In this document: one piece after another, positions 17,654 through 25,315 of the stretch
Numbering within the stretch: the first letter of the stretch is position 1
Layout: each line of letters begins with the position of its first letter
Assembly: GCA_937901895.1 (NCBI GenBank)
Contig: CALGTD010000047.1
Coordinates: 1 to 25,468 of the forward strand
Length of the DNA: 25,468 nt
Origin: an uncultured Spartobacteria bacterium
GTDB lineage: Bacteria > Verrucomicrobiota > Verrucomicrobiia > Chthoniobacterales > JAATET01
Reading direction: 5' to 3'
Notes under the pieces: generated by a model
What the model was told of the DNA's origin: nothing
Seen by the model: the letters and a program-made list of their open reading frames with translations, nothing else
The model's database searches: none
Program-made: the position numbers and the translations under genes

Positions 17654-17682
17654 ACTATTAACCTTAGTTATTTCAAATACTC

Positions 17683-18372
17683 TCAATCATCATACCGAAA
17701 GCACATGAACACCTGGGAGTTCGCAGCCGGTCCCAGGCGCGGAAAGGGAGAATATTGGATGTCGAGTTCCTTGAATCGACTTCCGAGCGTCTTTCGAAGG
17801 ACGCGGTAATCGAAACCCTTGTGGTCGAGGTAGGGGCCGGTCTTGCTGCGCGGGACGTCCTTCCAGAGGATGGCGCTTCGGAACAACTCGGGCAGGGTGT
17901 AGCGCCAGCGGGATTTGTTGACGAAGACGGCGTTGGGGTATTTGAACAGGAGCACCGGGCCCACCATGATCGGCACCGAAACGATGACCTTGCCTCCGGG
18001 TCGCAACGCTCTCCGACCCAATGCAATGAACTCCTCGAGCGTGGGGTCTTCCACGTGCTCGAGCGTTTCGAAGGCGCAGAGCGCGTCGAGGCTGCGATCG
18101 GGGATCTCCTCGAGGCGCTTCACGGGAACGTAGCGCGGCTCCTTGGGATCCGCATAGGGGTCGAAGCCGTAGAGGGTTCCCGTCCACCCCTCGGCAGACA
18201 GGGAGTTCAGGAACGCCCCGTTGTGCGAGCCGAAGTCGAGAAGGTCGCCGTCCTTCCGCTCGAAGAGCCTTTGGACGATTTGGAAGGCGCGCCGGTGCCG
18301 GGTGCGTTGCGCATGGCGCGCGAGGGGGTTCGCGCTGTTGATGGTGCGCTTATCGTAGGATGGCTTGGCCAT
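17683..18372 (-). CDS. Class I SAM-dependent methyltransferase
   Basis: A 229-residue Rossmann methyltransferase from ATG 18372 (MAKPSYDKRT). It has a slightly unusual motif I, DLLDFGSHNGAFL, followed by LYGFDPYADP (acidic residue for the SAM ribose), LDALCAFETLEHVEDP (post-motif), and LRPGGKVIVSVPIM. The open frame extends further upstream to 18531, but that stretch is Arg/Ser-rich and lacks protein character, so I left it out. GC-rich, unlike the methyltransferase just downstream, so the compositional boundary lies between the two. Substrate unknown; a sugar of the locus is likely. Confidence 0.84.
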   Translation of the reverse strand: MAKPSYDKRTINSANPLARHAQRTRHRRAFQIVQRLFERKDGDLLDFGSHNGAFLNSLSAEGWTGTLYGFDPYADPKEPRYVPVKRLEEIPDRSLDALCAFETLEHVEDPTLEEFIALGRRALRPGGKVIVSVPIMVGPVLLFKYPNAVFVNKSRWRYTLPELFRSAILWKDVPRSKTGPYLDHKGFDYRVLRKTLGSRFKELDIQYSPFPRLGPAANSQVFMCFRYDD

Positions 18373-18561
18373 TGGCGAGGAGTGGGTGTGGTTTTTACGG
18401 GAGCATATCGCGAGCCGGATCGCGAGAAGGAAGACGGCGCTGGGGCGCGGGTCGAAAGAGGAGCCGCTGCCACGCCTCCTTCCAGCCCTCGACTCGATGT
18501 GGGTATTATTTCGCCTGAAATCCTTCCGCAAGAGCAGCGGATCGAAGCCGGGGGTCGCCCG

Positions 18562-19809
18562 TCAGAAAATAGCCATAATGGCGCTTTCAGGATGGCAGGT
18601 CAGTGCTCGTTTGCTGGCACGGGCCGAGAGGATCCGTTCGGCGAATTCGCGGACGGCACCTCCGCCTCCAGTGGATTCGGTTTGGAAATGAACGACGCGC
18701 TGCACTTGGGGGATCGCGTCGGCCGGACAGGCAGCGAGCCCGACCCTTTCGAGCACGGGAATGTCGGCCAGATCGTCGCCGATGTAGGCGAGCTCATCTG
18801 GAGCAAAGCCGGTTTTCGCCAAGATGCGTTCCAGCTCGGGCAACTTATCCTCCGCTCCCTGGACCAGATAATCCATCTTCAGCTTTGCCGCGCGGCGTTC
18901 GACGATTCTGGTATTCTCCGTGGTGATGATACCGGTCTTTATCCCCGCCTTGCGCAGAAGCTCGATTCCCTTGCCGTCACGGGTGTTGAATTTCTTCAAC
19001 TCATCCCCGGTTTCCGAATAATACATCCCGGCGTCCGTTAAAACGCCGTCGACATCCGTAAGGAAGAGCTTGATCCTGGCCGCGCGCCGGGCGAACTCCT
19101 CGGGAGAAATACGGAGCCCCGGAAAATTTGCTCTCTCCGGGCAACGCTGACGGAGAAGGCTCTCGATCACCGCCCAGTCCGACGGCTCGTCGAGTTCGTA
19201 ATAAGTCTCCTCGGGCATCACATGTAGCGCGACCCGACCCGACAACCGGCATCCGCTCTTCAAAAGATCGGAACGCGAGCAGATATAAAATGCGCCATTC
19301 TCGACGTAATAGGGCGCAAACTCCTGCCGACGCGGGCGTTTCGTGAAGTCATAATTCGTCGGCGTGGCGATGCCGTTGTCATCGCGTTTCCAGATGAAGC
19401 GCTTCTGCTCGACGACGGAAAGCAGGCTGTCCGCCCCCGATCGATCGAGTTCTGCGAGGCCAGCGGAAAGGTCCGCGGATGTCAACAGAGGCGACGTAGC
19501 CTGAATCAATACGATGCGATCAAACTCCCGGGAGCTGGCGAACTCCAGCATTGCGGATTCGGTGCTGGCGGTATCGCTGGCAGATTCCGCGCTGCGGCCC
19601 ACCACCTCAACCTTCGGGTGGAGAAGGGCCTCCACCGTCTGCCGAATCTTGTCGTCGTCCGTCGAGACGAACACCCGATCAATGCCTGCGCAATTCGCGG
19701 CGGCCTCGACCGTCCAGAGAGCAAGCGGCTTCCCGGCTATGGGCTTGATGTTCTTGAGAGGAATGCTCTTGCTCCCCCCACGGAGGGGGATGAATGCGAT
19801 CGTGTGCAT
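18562..19809 (-). CDS. Fused CMP-nonulosonate cytidylyltransferase / HAD phosphatase (NeuA + KdsC-like)
   Basis: A 415-residue two-domain enzyme. The N-terminal cytidylyltransferase has AFIPLRGGSKSIPLKNI (5-21), the nucleotide-binding loop, VFVSTDDDKI, LIQATSPLLTS (101-111) and ELDEPSDWAVIE. It activates a nonulosonic acid with CTP. The C-terminal HAD domain begins near residue 245 with IKLFLTDVDGVLTDAG (catalytic D252/D254). It continues with KFNTRDGKGIELLRKAGI, IITTENT and AYIGDDLADIPVL, as in KdsC/KDO-8-P-type phosphatases. Known precedent: the HAD domain can dephosphorylate a 9-phosphate intermediate, as with KDN-9-P or Neu5Ac-9-P. ATG 19809 was chosen because the nucleotide loop follows at once. 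It lies 49 bp downstream of the NeuB-like gene, its pathway partner. Confidence 0.9.
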   Translation of the reverse strand: MHTIAFIPLRGGSKSIPLKNIKPIAGKPLALWTVEAAANCAGIDRVFVSTDDDKIRQTVEALLHPKVEVVGRSAESASDTASTESAMLEFASSREFDRIVLIQATSPLLTSADLSAGLAELDRSGADSLLSVVEQKRFIWKRDDNGIATPTNYDFTKRPRRQEFAPYYVENGAFYICSRSDLLKSGCRLSGRVALHVMPEETYYELDEPSDWAVIESLLRQRCPERANFPGLRISPEEFARRAARIKLFLTDVDGVLTDAGMYYSETGDELKKFNTRDGKGIELLRKAGIKTGIITTENTRIVERRAAKLKMDYLVQGAEDKLPELERILAKTGFAPDELAYIGDDLADIPVLERVGLAACPADAIPQVQRVVHFQTESTGGGGAVREFAERILSARASKRALTCHPESAIMAIF

Positions 19810-19858
19810 ACGTGTGCCCGCTATGCTCTGGCAAGGTCTCGTGTGACAACCCAACGCG

Positions 19859-20725
19859 CTAGCGCGCGACCCACTTCAGTTTTTCGCGCTGAACCTTTTC
19901 CACATCCAGCAGCTCGGCACGCTTGTATTCGAGTGCAGCGGCCACGTGCTTGATATCGCGACAGAGGCGACGCATTCCGTCGGGCTCGAGGGACGCGGCG
20001 TGATCCGTGCCCTTCCACGTGCGATCCAGAGTGAAATGGCGCTCGATCCAGGTGGCCCCCAAGGTCATCGCAGCGATGTCAGCGGCAATGCCCAGATGGT
20101 GTCCGGAAAAACCGATTTCCTTGACCCGACTGCCAAACGTTTCCTTCAACCGGACGATCTCCAGCAGGCAAATGTCTTCAAACGCGACGGGATACCCGGA
20201 GGTGCAGGAGTAAAGCACCACATCCTTCGCGCGGCCTTTTTGCTCAAAAAAGGCGACCACCTTCTCCTCCTCCTCGTGAGTGGTCATCCCGAAGGAAAGG
20301 TGAATCTCCCCGCCGTAATTTTCGCAGAGATACGCGAGCATCGGCCAGTGCAGGTTGCAGGCCGAGGGGATCTTGATGAGGCTCGGAGCCAGAGGCACGA
20401 TCTCCTTCGCAGAGGTCAAGTCCCATACCGACGTGCTGTAAGTCGCTCCAAACTCCTCGCACCATGCCTTGAGCGTCCTGTGCTGGTCCGCGCTAAGTTC
20501 CAGAAATTCCCGGTGTTCGCCATAGGTTTTTCCGTAGGCATGCATCGGATTCGGATGCGGAGCGTTATATTGTTCCTCGGTCAGGAGTTCTCGAGGATGA
20601 CGCTTCTGGAACTTGATGACGTCGGCTTTACAGAACGTGGCCCCAACCATGATGAGTTCCTTGGCAATAGCCATTTCGCCCTTATGATTGCATCCTACTT
20701 CTGCGATAACTTTTGGGGTTTTCAT
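19859..20725 (-). CDS. neuB: NeuB-family nonulosonate (KDN/sialic acid-type) synthase lacking SAF domain
   Basis: A 288-residue TIM-barrel enzyme that condenses PEP with a hexose (or its 6-phosphate) to give a nine-carbon keto acid. It shows IAEVGCNHKGEMAIAKELI (7-25), DVIKFQKRHP, ATYSTSVWDLTSAKEI, SLIKIPSACNLHWPML, IHLSFGMTT, KEIGFSGHHLG (202-212) and WIERHFTLDRTWKGTDHAAS (226-245). H209/H210 and H230 would be the metal ligands. The protein ends where the C-terminal SAF (antifreeze-like) domain would start in standard NeuB (about 340-350 residues), so that domain is absent. The stop is clean, and the ending EKVQREKLKWVAR looks native rather than truncated. The partner phosphatase domain in the next gene suggests a 9-phosphate product (inference). 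Confidence 0.9.
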   Translation of the reverse strand: MKTPKVIAEVGCNHKGEMAIAKELIMVGATFCKADVIKFQKRHPRELLTEEQYNAPHPNPMHAYGKTYGEHREFLELSADQHRTLKAWCEEFGATYSTSVWDLTSAKEIVPLAPSLIKIPSACNLHWPMLAYLCENYGGEIHLSFGMTTHEEEEKVVAFFEQKGRAKDVVLYSCTSGYPVAFEDICLLEIVRLKETFGSRVKEIGFSGHHLGIAADIAAMTLGATWIERHFTLDRTWKGTDHAASLEPDGMRRLCRDIKHVAAALEYKRAELLDVEKVQREKLKWVAR

Positions 20726-20794
20726 AACGTATAGGTTGATCGAGACCTCTGGCTTATGCGGAAAGCATTTTCTGTATTTATTTATCCACGGTAT

Positions 20795-21544
20795 TCATCC
20801 GTTAGAGACGAATTTCTCCATTTCACGAACCAAGGATCTAATGGCGGATTCGCGGTCACTAGGACCCACGACTACTACTTGAAGCGTTTCCACGGGATTT
20901 CCCCGGTTTCCGTCGACCACCTTTCGCAGCTTAGAGAGTCGCTGCTCCTTCTTTTCGCGCGAGTATGTTACCGAGTCGAAATCTCTTTCTCTTCGAACAG
21001 CGGTAAACACGAATACAGGTGTCGTGCTGGACTTGAATTGCCACGCGTTGAAACGAAAGCGAACTCCCTTGATAGAGATGTCCACTTCAGGCAGTGGGGC
21101 AACCAATTCGAGCCCCACTGAAGGAAGACATATAGTCGGATTGTGGAGGATATCCGTGCCGTTCTTTCGTTTGTCTGGCAGCCACTGAAGGTGAAAAACC
21201 GTTAGATGGCTCCCGTCGTCACCGATCCAAGATCCAGTCCTTCCGTTGTCGTAGCGTAAAAGTTCCTGTTCTTTATCGGTCATCGATCGCGACTGGTATT
21301 GCCGAAATCGAGTTGAGTTTCCTTCCTCCGGTAATTCTATGTTCCAAGGAACCGTGCTGGGCGTGACAGATTCTTTCCAGCGATACCAAGCCTCGGTCGC
21401 ACCCTCGGTGGCGAGGAACCATACGAGGACTGCTCCAGCAATCCAAAGGAGCGCGCGTGGAATGCGGACCGTCGAGGGTCGAGCGCCGGGAGACGAGGAA
21501 GAAGCATTGTCCGGAGGAACGGAAGGATGAGCATCGGGGGACAT
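20795..21544 (-). CDS. epsI: EpsI-like exosortase-associated protein (DUF3485)
   Basis: A 249-residue protein with a Pro/Ser-rich cytoplasmic leader, one membrane segment (about 29-47, ALLWIAGAVLVWFLATEGA) and a periplasmic domain. The domain carries VFHLQWLPDKRKNGTDILHN, then PTICLPSVGLEL, resembling the H-x-P-x-x-C-x-P...G signature of EpsI/DUF3485 proteins. That family accompanies exosortases and EPS operons, and its biochemical role is not established. No exosortase gene lies beside it; the upstream kilobase holds no intact gene. It is the first gene of the minus-strand operon, 69 bp before NeuB. No Shine-Dalgarno or clear promoter is visible upstream, where GTCGAA-type repeat words begin directly before the ATG. 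The family call is moderate. Confidence 0.65.
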   Translation of the reverse strand: MSPDAHPSVPPDNASSSSPGARPSTVRIPRALLWIAGAVLVWFLATEGATEAWYRWKESVTPSTVPWNIELPEEGNSTRFRQYQSRSMTDKEQELLRYDNGRTGSWIGDDGSHLTVFHLQWLPDKRKNGTDILHNPTICLPSVGLELVAPLPEVDISIKGVRFRFNAWQFKSSTTPVFVFTAVRRERDFDSVTYSREKKEQRLSKLRKVVDGNRGNPVETLQVVVVGPSDRESAIRSLVREMEKFVSNG

Positions 21545-21765
21545 GGGAGGATCAGTCGAAGGTCACAAGGTCCGTGGTCGAAATTCGAGCGTCGAGAGCC
21601 GACGCCAAGCGGCAAGACTCCATAAGCGAAATCAAGAGCGCAGGCAGGTGGAAATGAGACGCAGAACCGACGTTGAGAGCATTGTCTCGAAATCGTGACG
21701 AAGTCGCGGTTGCGACTCCTGCGGAGAAAAGGGGTCTTCTCGATCGTCCAAAGCACCGATAGATC

Positions 21766-22118
21766 ATGAGCAAGTATCTTTTGCGACCATTCTGATTGGC
21801 ATCGGGATCGTCCTTGCCGTCACCGGGCGGTTTCCAACATCGAAGCAGGAAGCGGACCCAACCGCAAAGCCCACTTTTTTCGCCACGGTCGATGACGAAT
21901 GGCTGAGCAAGCCGATCGACCTCACGGATCTCTCCTTCGCATCCGTCGTTTCGACAGACGGCCGGCTTTAATAGCGTTCAGGCAGGGCACGCGGACGGAG
22001 CGGAATCGCAGGACGGGACAATGCCCCCGGACGTGCGTCGATCAAAGCGGAAGTCATTCCACGCAAGGCTCTTCAAGCTGTTAAACGAAGCCGGTCCGGC
22101 ACCGAAAGTGGCGGAATT
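21766..22118 (+). pseudogene. Decayed reading frame of a small membrane protein, before the heptad repeats
   Basis: An ATG at 21766 reads MSKYLLRP and then hits a stop. Shifting to the other frame at about 21789 gives a membrane-helix-like stretch (ILIGIGIVLAVTGRF), a polar segment, and FATVDDEWLSKPIDLTDLSF, ending at TAA TAG (21969-21974). The same frame then stays open through the heptad repeats at 22119-22349. One frameshift plus two adjacent stops would break an otherwise continuous gene. No family recognised. The alternative is chance open frames in GC-rich noncoding DNA. Confidence 0.35.
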
Positions 22119-22349
22119 TCGACCTTTCCGAGTCGTCGGCCGATCATTCCGGCCGGCAATCCAATCATTCCGAGTGGTCGGCCGCTCATTCCAGATGGCG
22201 CGCCAGACAGGCCGACAGGCCGGCATGTCATGCCGGGCGGCGGGAACAACAAGCCGAGGCGTCGGCCTGTCGTGCGCGGCGGCCGGAATGACAAGCCGAC
22301 CGGCACGCCAAACGTGCCGACCGCCCGGCCGATTCGGACGACCCGTCGG
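22119..22349. repeat. Imperfect 21-bp tandem repeat, 11 units (seven-residue period)
   Basis: Eleven successive 21-bp units keep exact register from 22119 to 22349. The best units are at 22140, 22161 and 22182. In the plus frame shared with the decayed gene they read PIIPAGN, PIIPSGR, PLIPDGA, PDRPTGR, HVMPGGG and so on. Conservation falls off toward the 3' side, while the CCG near the middle of the unit and the terminal CGG persist longest. Minus-strand and other plus frames are also open, so the coding strand is not proven. Confidence 0.75.
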
Positions 22350-22439
22350 AATGGACGAAAAAACAGCACCGAACGCCGGAATCGATGCGGAACCCGCAAT
22401 CACTCATGCACGTATCCGCATATGTTGATGGAAACCACA

Positions 22440-22699
22440 ACCTGTAGGGGTCAGCGAGACACCTTGTCGACATCTTGCGGTTTTGTGGTGAGTTTTTTTG
22501 ATCATGCGCTTGACACAATCCCAAAACCTGACAGTCTGGCAGTCGATTCAGAAGGCGTAATCGTCGTTTGGGTCACGACCTCGGGGGGAGGTCGCGTCCA
22601 AGGCGTTCGCCGATCTCACATCGGATCGGAGAACGAGGGTGTTTCATTCCTCCGGGGCGGTATTCCCGGAAACGGGCTGGAAAGGAGACATCACCGACA
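22440..22699. other. Noncoding leader region of the 22700 gene
   Basis: No convincing coding sequence. A TTGACA hexamer stands at 22510-22515 but no good -10 box follows at normal spacing. A 7-bp inverted repeat (CGACCTC at 22576-22582, GAGGTCG at 22588-22594, five-base G loop) could fold in the leader RNA. AAAGGAG at 22681-22687 is a ribosome-binding site 12 bp before the ATG at 22700. Confidence 0.45.
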
Positions 22700-23077
22700 A
22701 TGGCATATCAAATTCCTGATCGAATCGCCCGGTTCACGCATGCGTGGACCGAGCTGGCTCCGGAGACGACCTTCGCCGGCATGACGCTCGCGGAATTCCG
22801 CGCGGCAGTGCAGCCGTCGATTGACGAACGGTCCGCCATCGCCTCGCTGGAGGCGCTGCGGTCCGCGGCCGTCGCCCGCAAGAATGCAGCAGACGCTGCA
22901 AGTCGCGCGGCGATCTTCGCCGTCGCCAATGCGGTGCGCGCGGATTCCGCGCACGGTCCCGATGGCGCGCTCTACCGCGCCCTGGGTTACGTGCCGCAGA
23001 GCGAGCGCCGCAGCGGTCTGACCCGGAAAGTCAAGGCGACCGCCGCGACGCCTGAGTCTCTGCCGAAGGCCGCGTAG
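22700..23077 (+). CDS. Small conserved-looking hypothetical protein
   Basis: A 125-residue Ala-rich, mostly helical protein. It opens MAYQIPDRIARFTHAWTEL, has an AVARKNAADAASRAAIFAVA helix in the middle, and ends with GYVPQSERRSGLTRK and a Lys/Ala/Pro tail. The closing S-E-R-(R/K)-S-G-L motif resembles hypothetical proteins I recall from several phyla; no function is known to me. No signal peptide or membrane segment. It has one of the few clear Shine-Dalgarno sequences in the window (AAAGGAG, 22681) and its own strong terminator 32 bp after the stop. It is therefore a monocistronic, probably well-expressed gene unrelated to the polysaccharide operon that runs away from it. Confidence 0.8.
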   Translation: MAYQIPDRIARFTHAWTELAPETTFAGMTLAEFRAAVQPSIDERSAIASLEALRSAAVARKNAADAASRAAIFAVANAVRADSAHGPDGALYRALGYVPQSERRSGLTRKVKATAATPESLPKAA

Positions 23078-23108
23078 CCGCGCGACTTTCGAAGAGAAAC
23101 CATACAGG

Positions 23109-23140
23109 TCCCGGCGGATGTGCGCCGGGATTCTTTTTTT
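23109..23140 (+). terminator. Intrinsic terminator of the 22700 gene
   Basis: A perfect 8-bp stem TCCCGGCG / CGCCGGGA with loop GATGTG (23117-23122) is followed by TTC and seven T. It starts 32 bp after the stop codon. Confidence 0.92.
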
Positions 23141-23160
23141 AGGGAGTCAAGGGGGTAAAA

Positions 23161-23416
23161 GTCTGAAAGTCTGAAAGTCTAAAGGTCTGAAGGTCGAAAC
23201 GTCTGAAAGTCTGAAAGTCTAAAGGTCTGAAGGTCGAAACGTCTGAAAGTCTGAAAGTCTAAAGGTCTGAAGGTCGAAACGTCTGAAGGTCGAAACGTCT
23301 GAAGGTCAACATCCGCACTCCCCACCTCAAAACTTCCGCACTCCCGCACCTTCAACCTCCACACCTCAGAACCTCCGCACTTCGGCACCTTCAACTTCCG
23401 CACTTCCGCACCTCGG
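23161..23416. repeat. Octamer array: 40-bp higher-order repeat then degenerate CCGCACCT units
   Basis: Three identical 40-bp units start at 23161, 23201 and 23241. Each is five octamers: GTCTGAAA, GTCTGAAA, GTCTAAAG, GTCTGAAG, GTCGAAAC. Two further GTCTGAAG/GTCGAAAC octamers follow. From 23308 the 8-bp period continues as variants of CACTTCCG/CACCTCCG, which is the complement of the GGTGCGGA arrays elsewhere. The array fills the gap between two convergent genes and ends 7 bp from the stop of the four-helix gene. Confidence 0.9.
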
Positions 23417-23423
23417 AACATCC

Positions 23424-23867
23424 TTATGAATGAGTTGCGCGTTGCCGGGTTGCTGCGGATTTGGAACGGTCGGCTCGAGTGAGAAACCGTCGGTCTCTCG
23501 TGGTCCGCGTTTCAAGATAGGAAATATATCCGCCGAGAATCCCCTTCGTTTCACTCCACGCTTCCCGCATCTCCGCGAGGATTGTTTGATCGATAAAGTT
23601 TTCGTCCACGGCGACGTTCAGGTGATCGAGTAGTTCGCAAAGTGATCCCCTCGCCTGGCGGCAATATTGGAGGTTCTCCTGAGGATGCTGTCGCCCGAAG
23701 CCTTCCGCGATATTTGCTGTCACCGATCTCGCGGCTCGCAGCACCTGATCCTTCAACCGATATTCCTCGGTCTTCGGGAGGGTGCCCGCCCAAGTGGCGA
23801 TTTTCCTCCGGAGCGCCCGCGCCGAACGGTAGCACTCCAGGTCTTCGAATGACTCGATCTTCGCCAT
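23424..23867 (-). CDS. Four-helix bundle protein (23S rRNA intervening-sequence / S23 family)
   Basis: A 147-residue helical protein beginning MAKIESFEDLECYRSARALRRKI. It has the family landmarks FEDLECYRSAR, EYRLKDQVLRAARSVTANIAEGFGR and ENLQYCRQARGSLCELLDHL. The family was first found encoded in insertions within 23S rRNA genes and is also scattered through genomes as free-standing genes. It forms homo-oligomeric four-helix bundles, and a nucleic-acid-binding role has been proposed but not settled. Here it is not in an rRNA gene. It lies 66 bp downstream of ugd on the same strand and ends against the octamer array. ATG 23867 is chosen because the conserved start follows directly. The C-terminal 25 residues are a basic, low-complexity extension. 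Confidence 0.88.
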   Translation of the reverse strand: MAKIESFEDLECYRSARALRRKIATWAGTLPKTEEYRLKDQVLRAARSVTANIAEGFGRQHPQENLQYCRQARGSLCELLDHLNVAVDENFIDQTILAEMREAWSETKGILGGYISYLETRTTRDRRFLTRADRSKSAATRQRATHS

Positions 23868-23933
23868 CCTTCAACGGGCGACCCACCCCGGCAACGCGCA
23901 ACCCATAACTCCTGCTCCGCGAGTCCTCGCGGA

Positions 23934-25307
23934 TCAGGCCTTCCCAATCGCGTGGACCTCGAAGCCGAGCTGGCGGAGATCCGCATGGGGCAGGATGTTG
24001 CGGCCGTCGAAGACGAAGGCGGGCTTCTTCATGCCGGCAAGGACGCGCGGAAAATCGAGGGTCTTGAAGGCGTCCCATTCGGTGAGCACCGCCATGGCGT
24101 GCGCTCCTTCGAGGGCCACGTAGGGATCGTTCACGACGGTGACGTGATCGGCGATCTGCTGCGACGTCATGCCGACGTAGGCGAGATCCTTCTCGATTGT
24201 CTCCGTCGTCACCTGCGGATCGTAGATGCAGACCTGCGCCTGCTCCTCGGCAAGGGCGCGCGCGATGTAGATGGCGGCGGATTCGCGGGTGTCGTTCGTG
24301 TCTTTCTTGAACGCGAACCCGAGCAGCGCGACGCGCTTGCCGGACACCGTGTTGAACATCGTGCTGATCATCCGGCGCACGAAACGGTTCTTCTGCCAGT
24401 CGTTGATCTCGACGACGCTCGCCCAGTAGTCGGCGACCTCCTTGAGGCCGTAATACTCGCAGAGATAGACGAGGTTCAGGATGTCCTTCTGGAAGCACGA
24501 CCCGCCGAAGCCGACGGAGGCCTTGAGGAACTTCGGACCGATGCGGCTGTCGCGGCCGGCGGCGAACGCCACCTCGTCCACGTCGGCGCCGGTGGCCTCG
24601 CAGAGCGCGGAGACGGCATTGATCGAGGAGATGCGCTGCGCGAGCAGGGCGTTGGCGACGAGCTTCGAGAGCTCGCTCGACCAGAGGTTCGTCGTGAGGA
24701 TGCGCTCGCGCGGCACCCAGTGGGCATAGACATCGACGAGCTTTTGAAGCGCGGCCTGCCCTTCCGGCGTGGAATCGCCGCCAATCAGCACGCGGTCGGG
24801 GCTTTCCAGATCCTGGATGGCCGTGCCCTCGGCGAGGAATTCCGGGTTCGACAGAATCTCGAAATGGTGGCCGTGGCTGTTTGCGTTGAGCACGCGCTTG
24901 AGCGACTCCGCGGTGCGGACGGGCAGCGTGGATTTCTCGACCACGATCTTGTCACCATTGGCAACCTCGGCGATCCGGCGGGCGCAAAGCTCGAGGTAGC
25001 GAAGATCGGCGGCGCGGCCGGCTCCAACGCCGTAGGTCTTGGTCGGGGTGTTGACCGAGACAAAGATGATGTCCGCCGCGCGGATGGCCTCATCGACGTC
25101 CGTGGAGAAGAAGAGGTTCTTCCCGCGGCAGGCTTCGACGACCTCCTGCAGCCCGGGCTCGTAAACGGGCAGGTCGGAGGAGTTCCATGCGGCGATGCGC
25201 TCGGCATTGATATCGACAACCGTGACGCGGATGTCGGGGCATTTCCGGGCGATCATGGCCATCGTGGGTCCGCCGACATAACCGGCACCAATACAGCAGA
25301 TATTCAT
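23934..25307 (-). CDS. ugd: UDP-glucose 6-dehydrogenase (animal/plant-like form)
   Basis: Oxidises UDP-glucose twice with NAD+ to UDP-glucuronate, a precursor for acidic polysaccharides. At 457 residues it has the Rossmann start MNICCIGAGYVGGPTMAMIA and VTVVDINAERIAAWNS. It then shows FVSVNTPTK, VEKSTLPVRTAES, SNPEFLAEGTAI, WSSELSKLVANALLAQRISS (K215), VGFGGSCFQKDILNLV (catalytic C271), and GFAFKKDTNDTRESAAI. The extra residues and wording (AWNSSDLPVYEPGL, RGKNLFFSTD, TKTYGVGAGRAADL) match the eukaryotic-type UGDH more than the shorter E. coli type. Position before the operon and a shared strand suggest a role in this glycan, though over 2 kb with a plus-strand gene separates them. Repeat words begin 8 bp upstream of the ATG. 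Confidence 0.96.
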   Translation of the reverse strand: MNICCIGAGYVGGPTMAMIARKCPDIRVTVVDINAERIAAWNSSDLPVYEPGLQEVVEACRGKNLFFSTDVDEAIRAADIIFVSVNTPTKTYGVGAGRAADLRYLELCARRIAEVANGDKIVVEKSTLPVRTAESLKRVLNANSHGHHFEILSNPEFLAEGTAIQDLESPDRVLIGGDSTPEGQAALQKLVDVYAHWVPRERILTTNLWSSELSKLVANALLAQRISSINAVSALCEATGADVDEVAFAAGRDSRIGPKFLKASVGFGGSCFQKDILNLVYLCEYYGLKEVADYWASVVEINDWQKNRFVRRMISTMFNTVSGKRVALLGFAFKKDTNDTRESAAIYIARALAEEQAQVCIYDPQVTTETIEKDLAYVGMTSQQIADHVTVVNDPYVALEGAHAMAVLTEWDAFKTLDFPRVLAGMKKPAFVFDGRNILPHADLRQLGFEVHAIGKA

Positions 25308-25315
25308 AAGACAGA

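Noticed and set aside
18373..18531. N-terminal extension of the methyltransferase frame at 17683
   Set aside because: The Arg/Ser-rich sequence lacks protein character, and ATG 18372 precedes the natural N-terminus.
21978..22403. Minus-strand open frame across the 21-bp repeats
   Set aside because: Open mainly because the repeat is GC-rich and a multiple of three; no start signal or conserved motif is visible, though it cannot be fully excluded.
22230..22784. 184-codon plus-strand open frame running from the heptad repeats into the 22700 gene
   Set aside because: It overlaps the better-supported 22700 gene in another frame and has no protein character after the repeats.
23161..23280. Regular 40-bp repeats as a possible CRISPR array
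   Set aside because: The units are directly adjacent with no spacers, and no cas genes are present.
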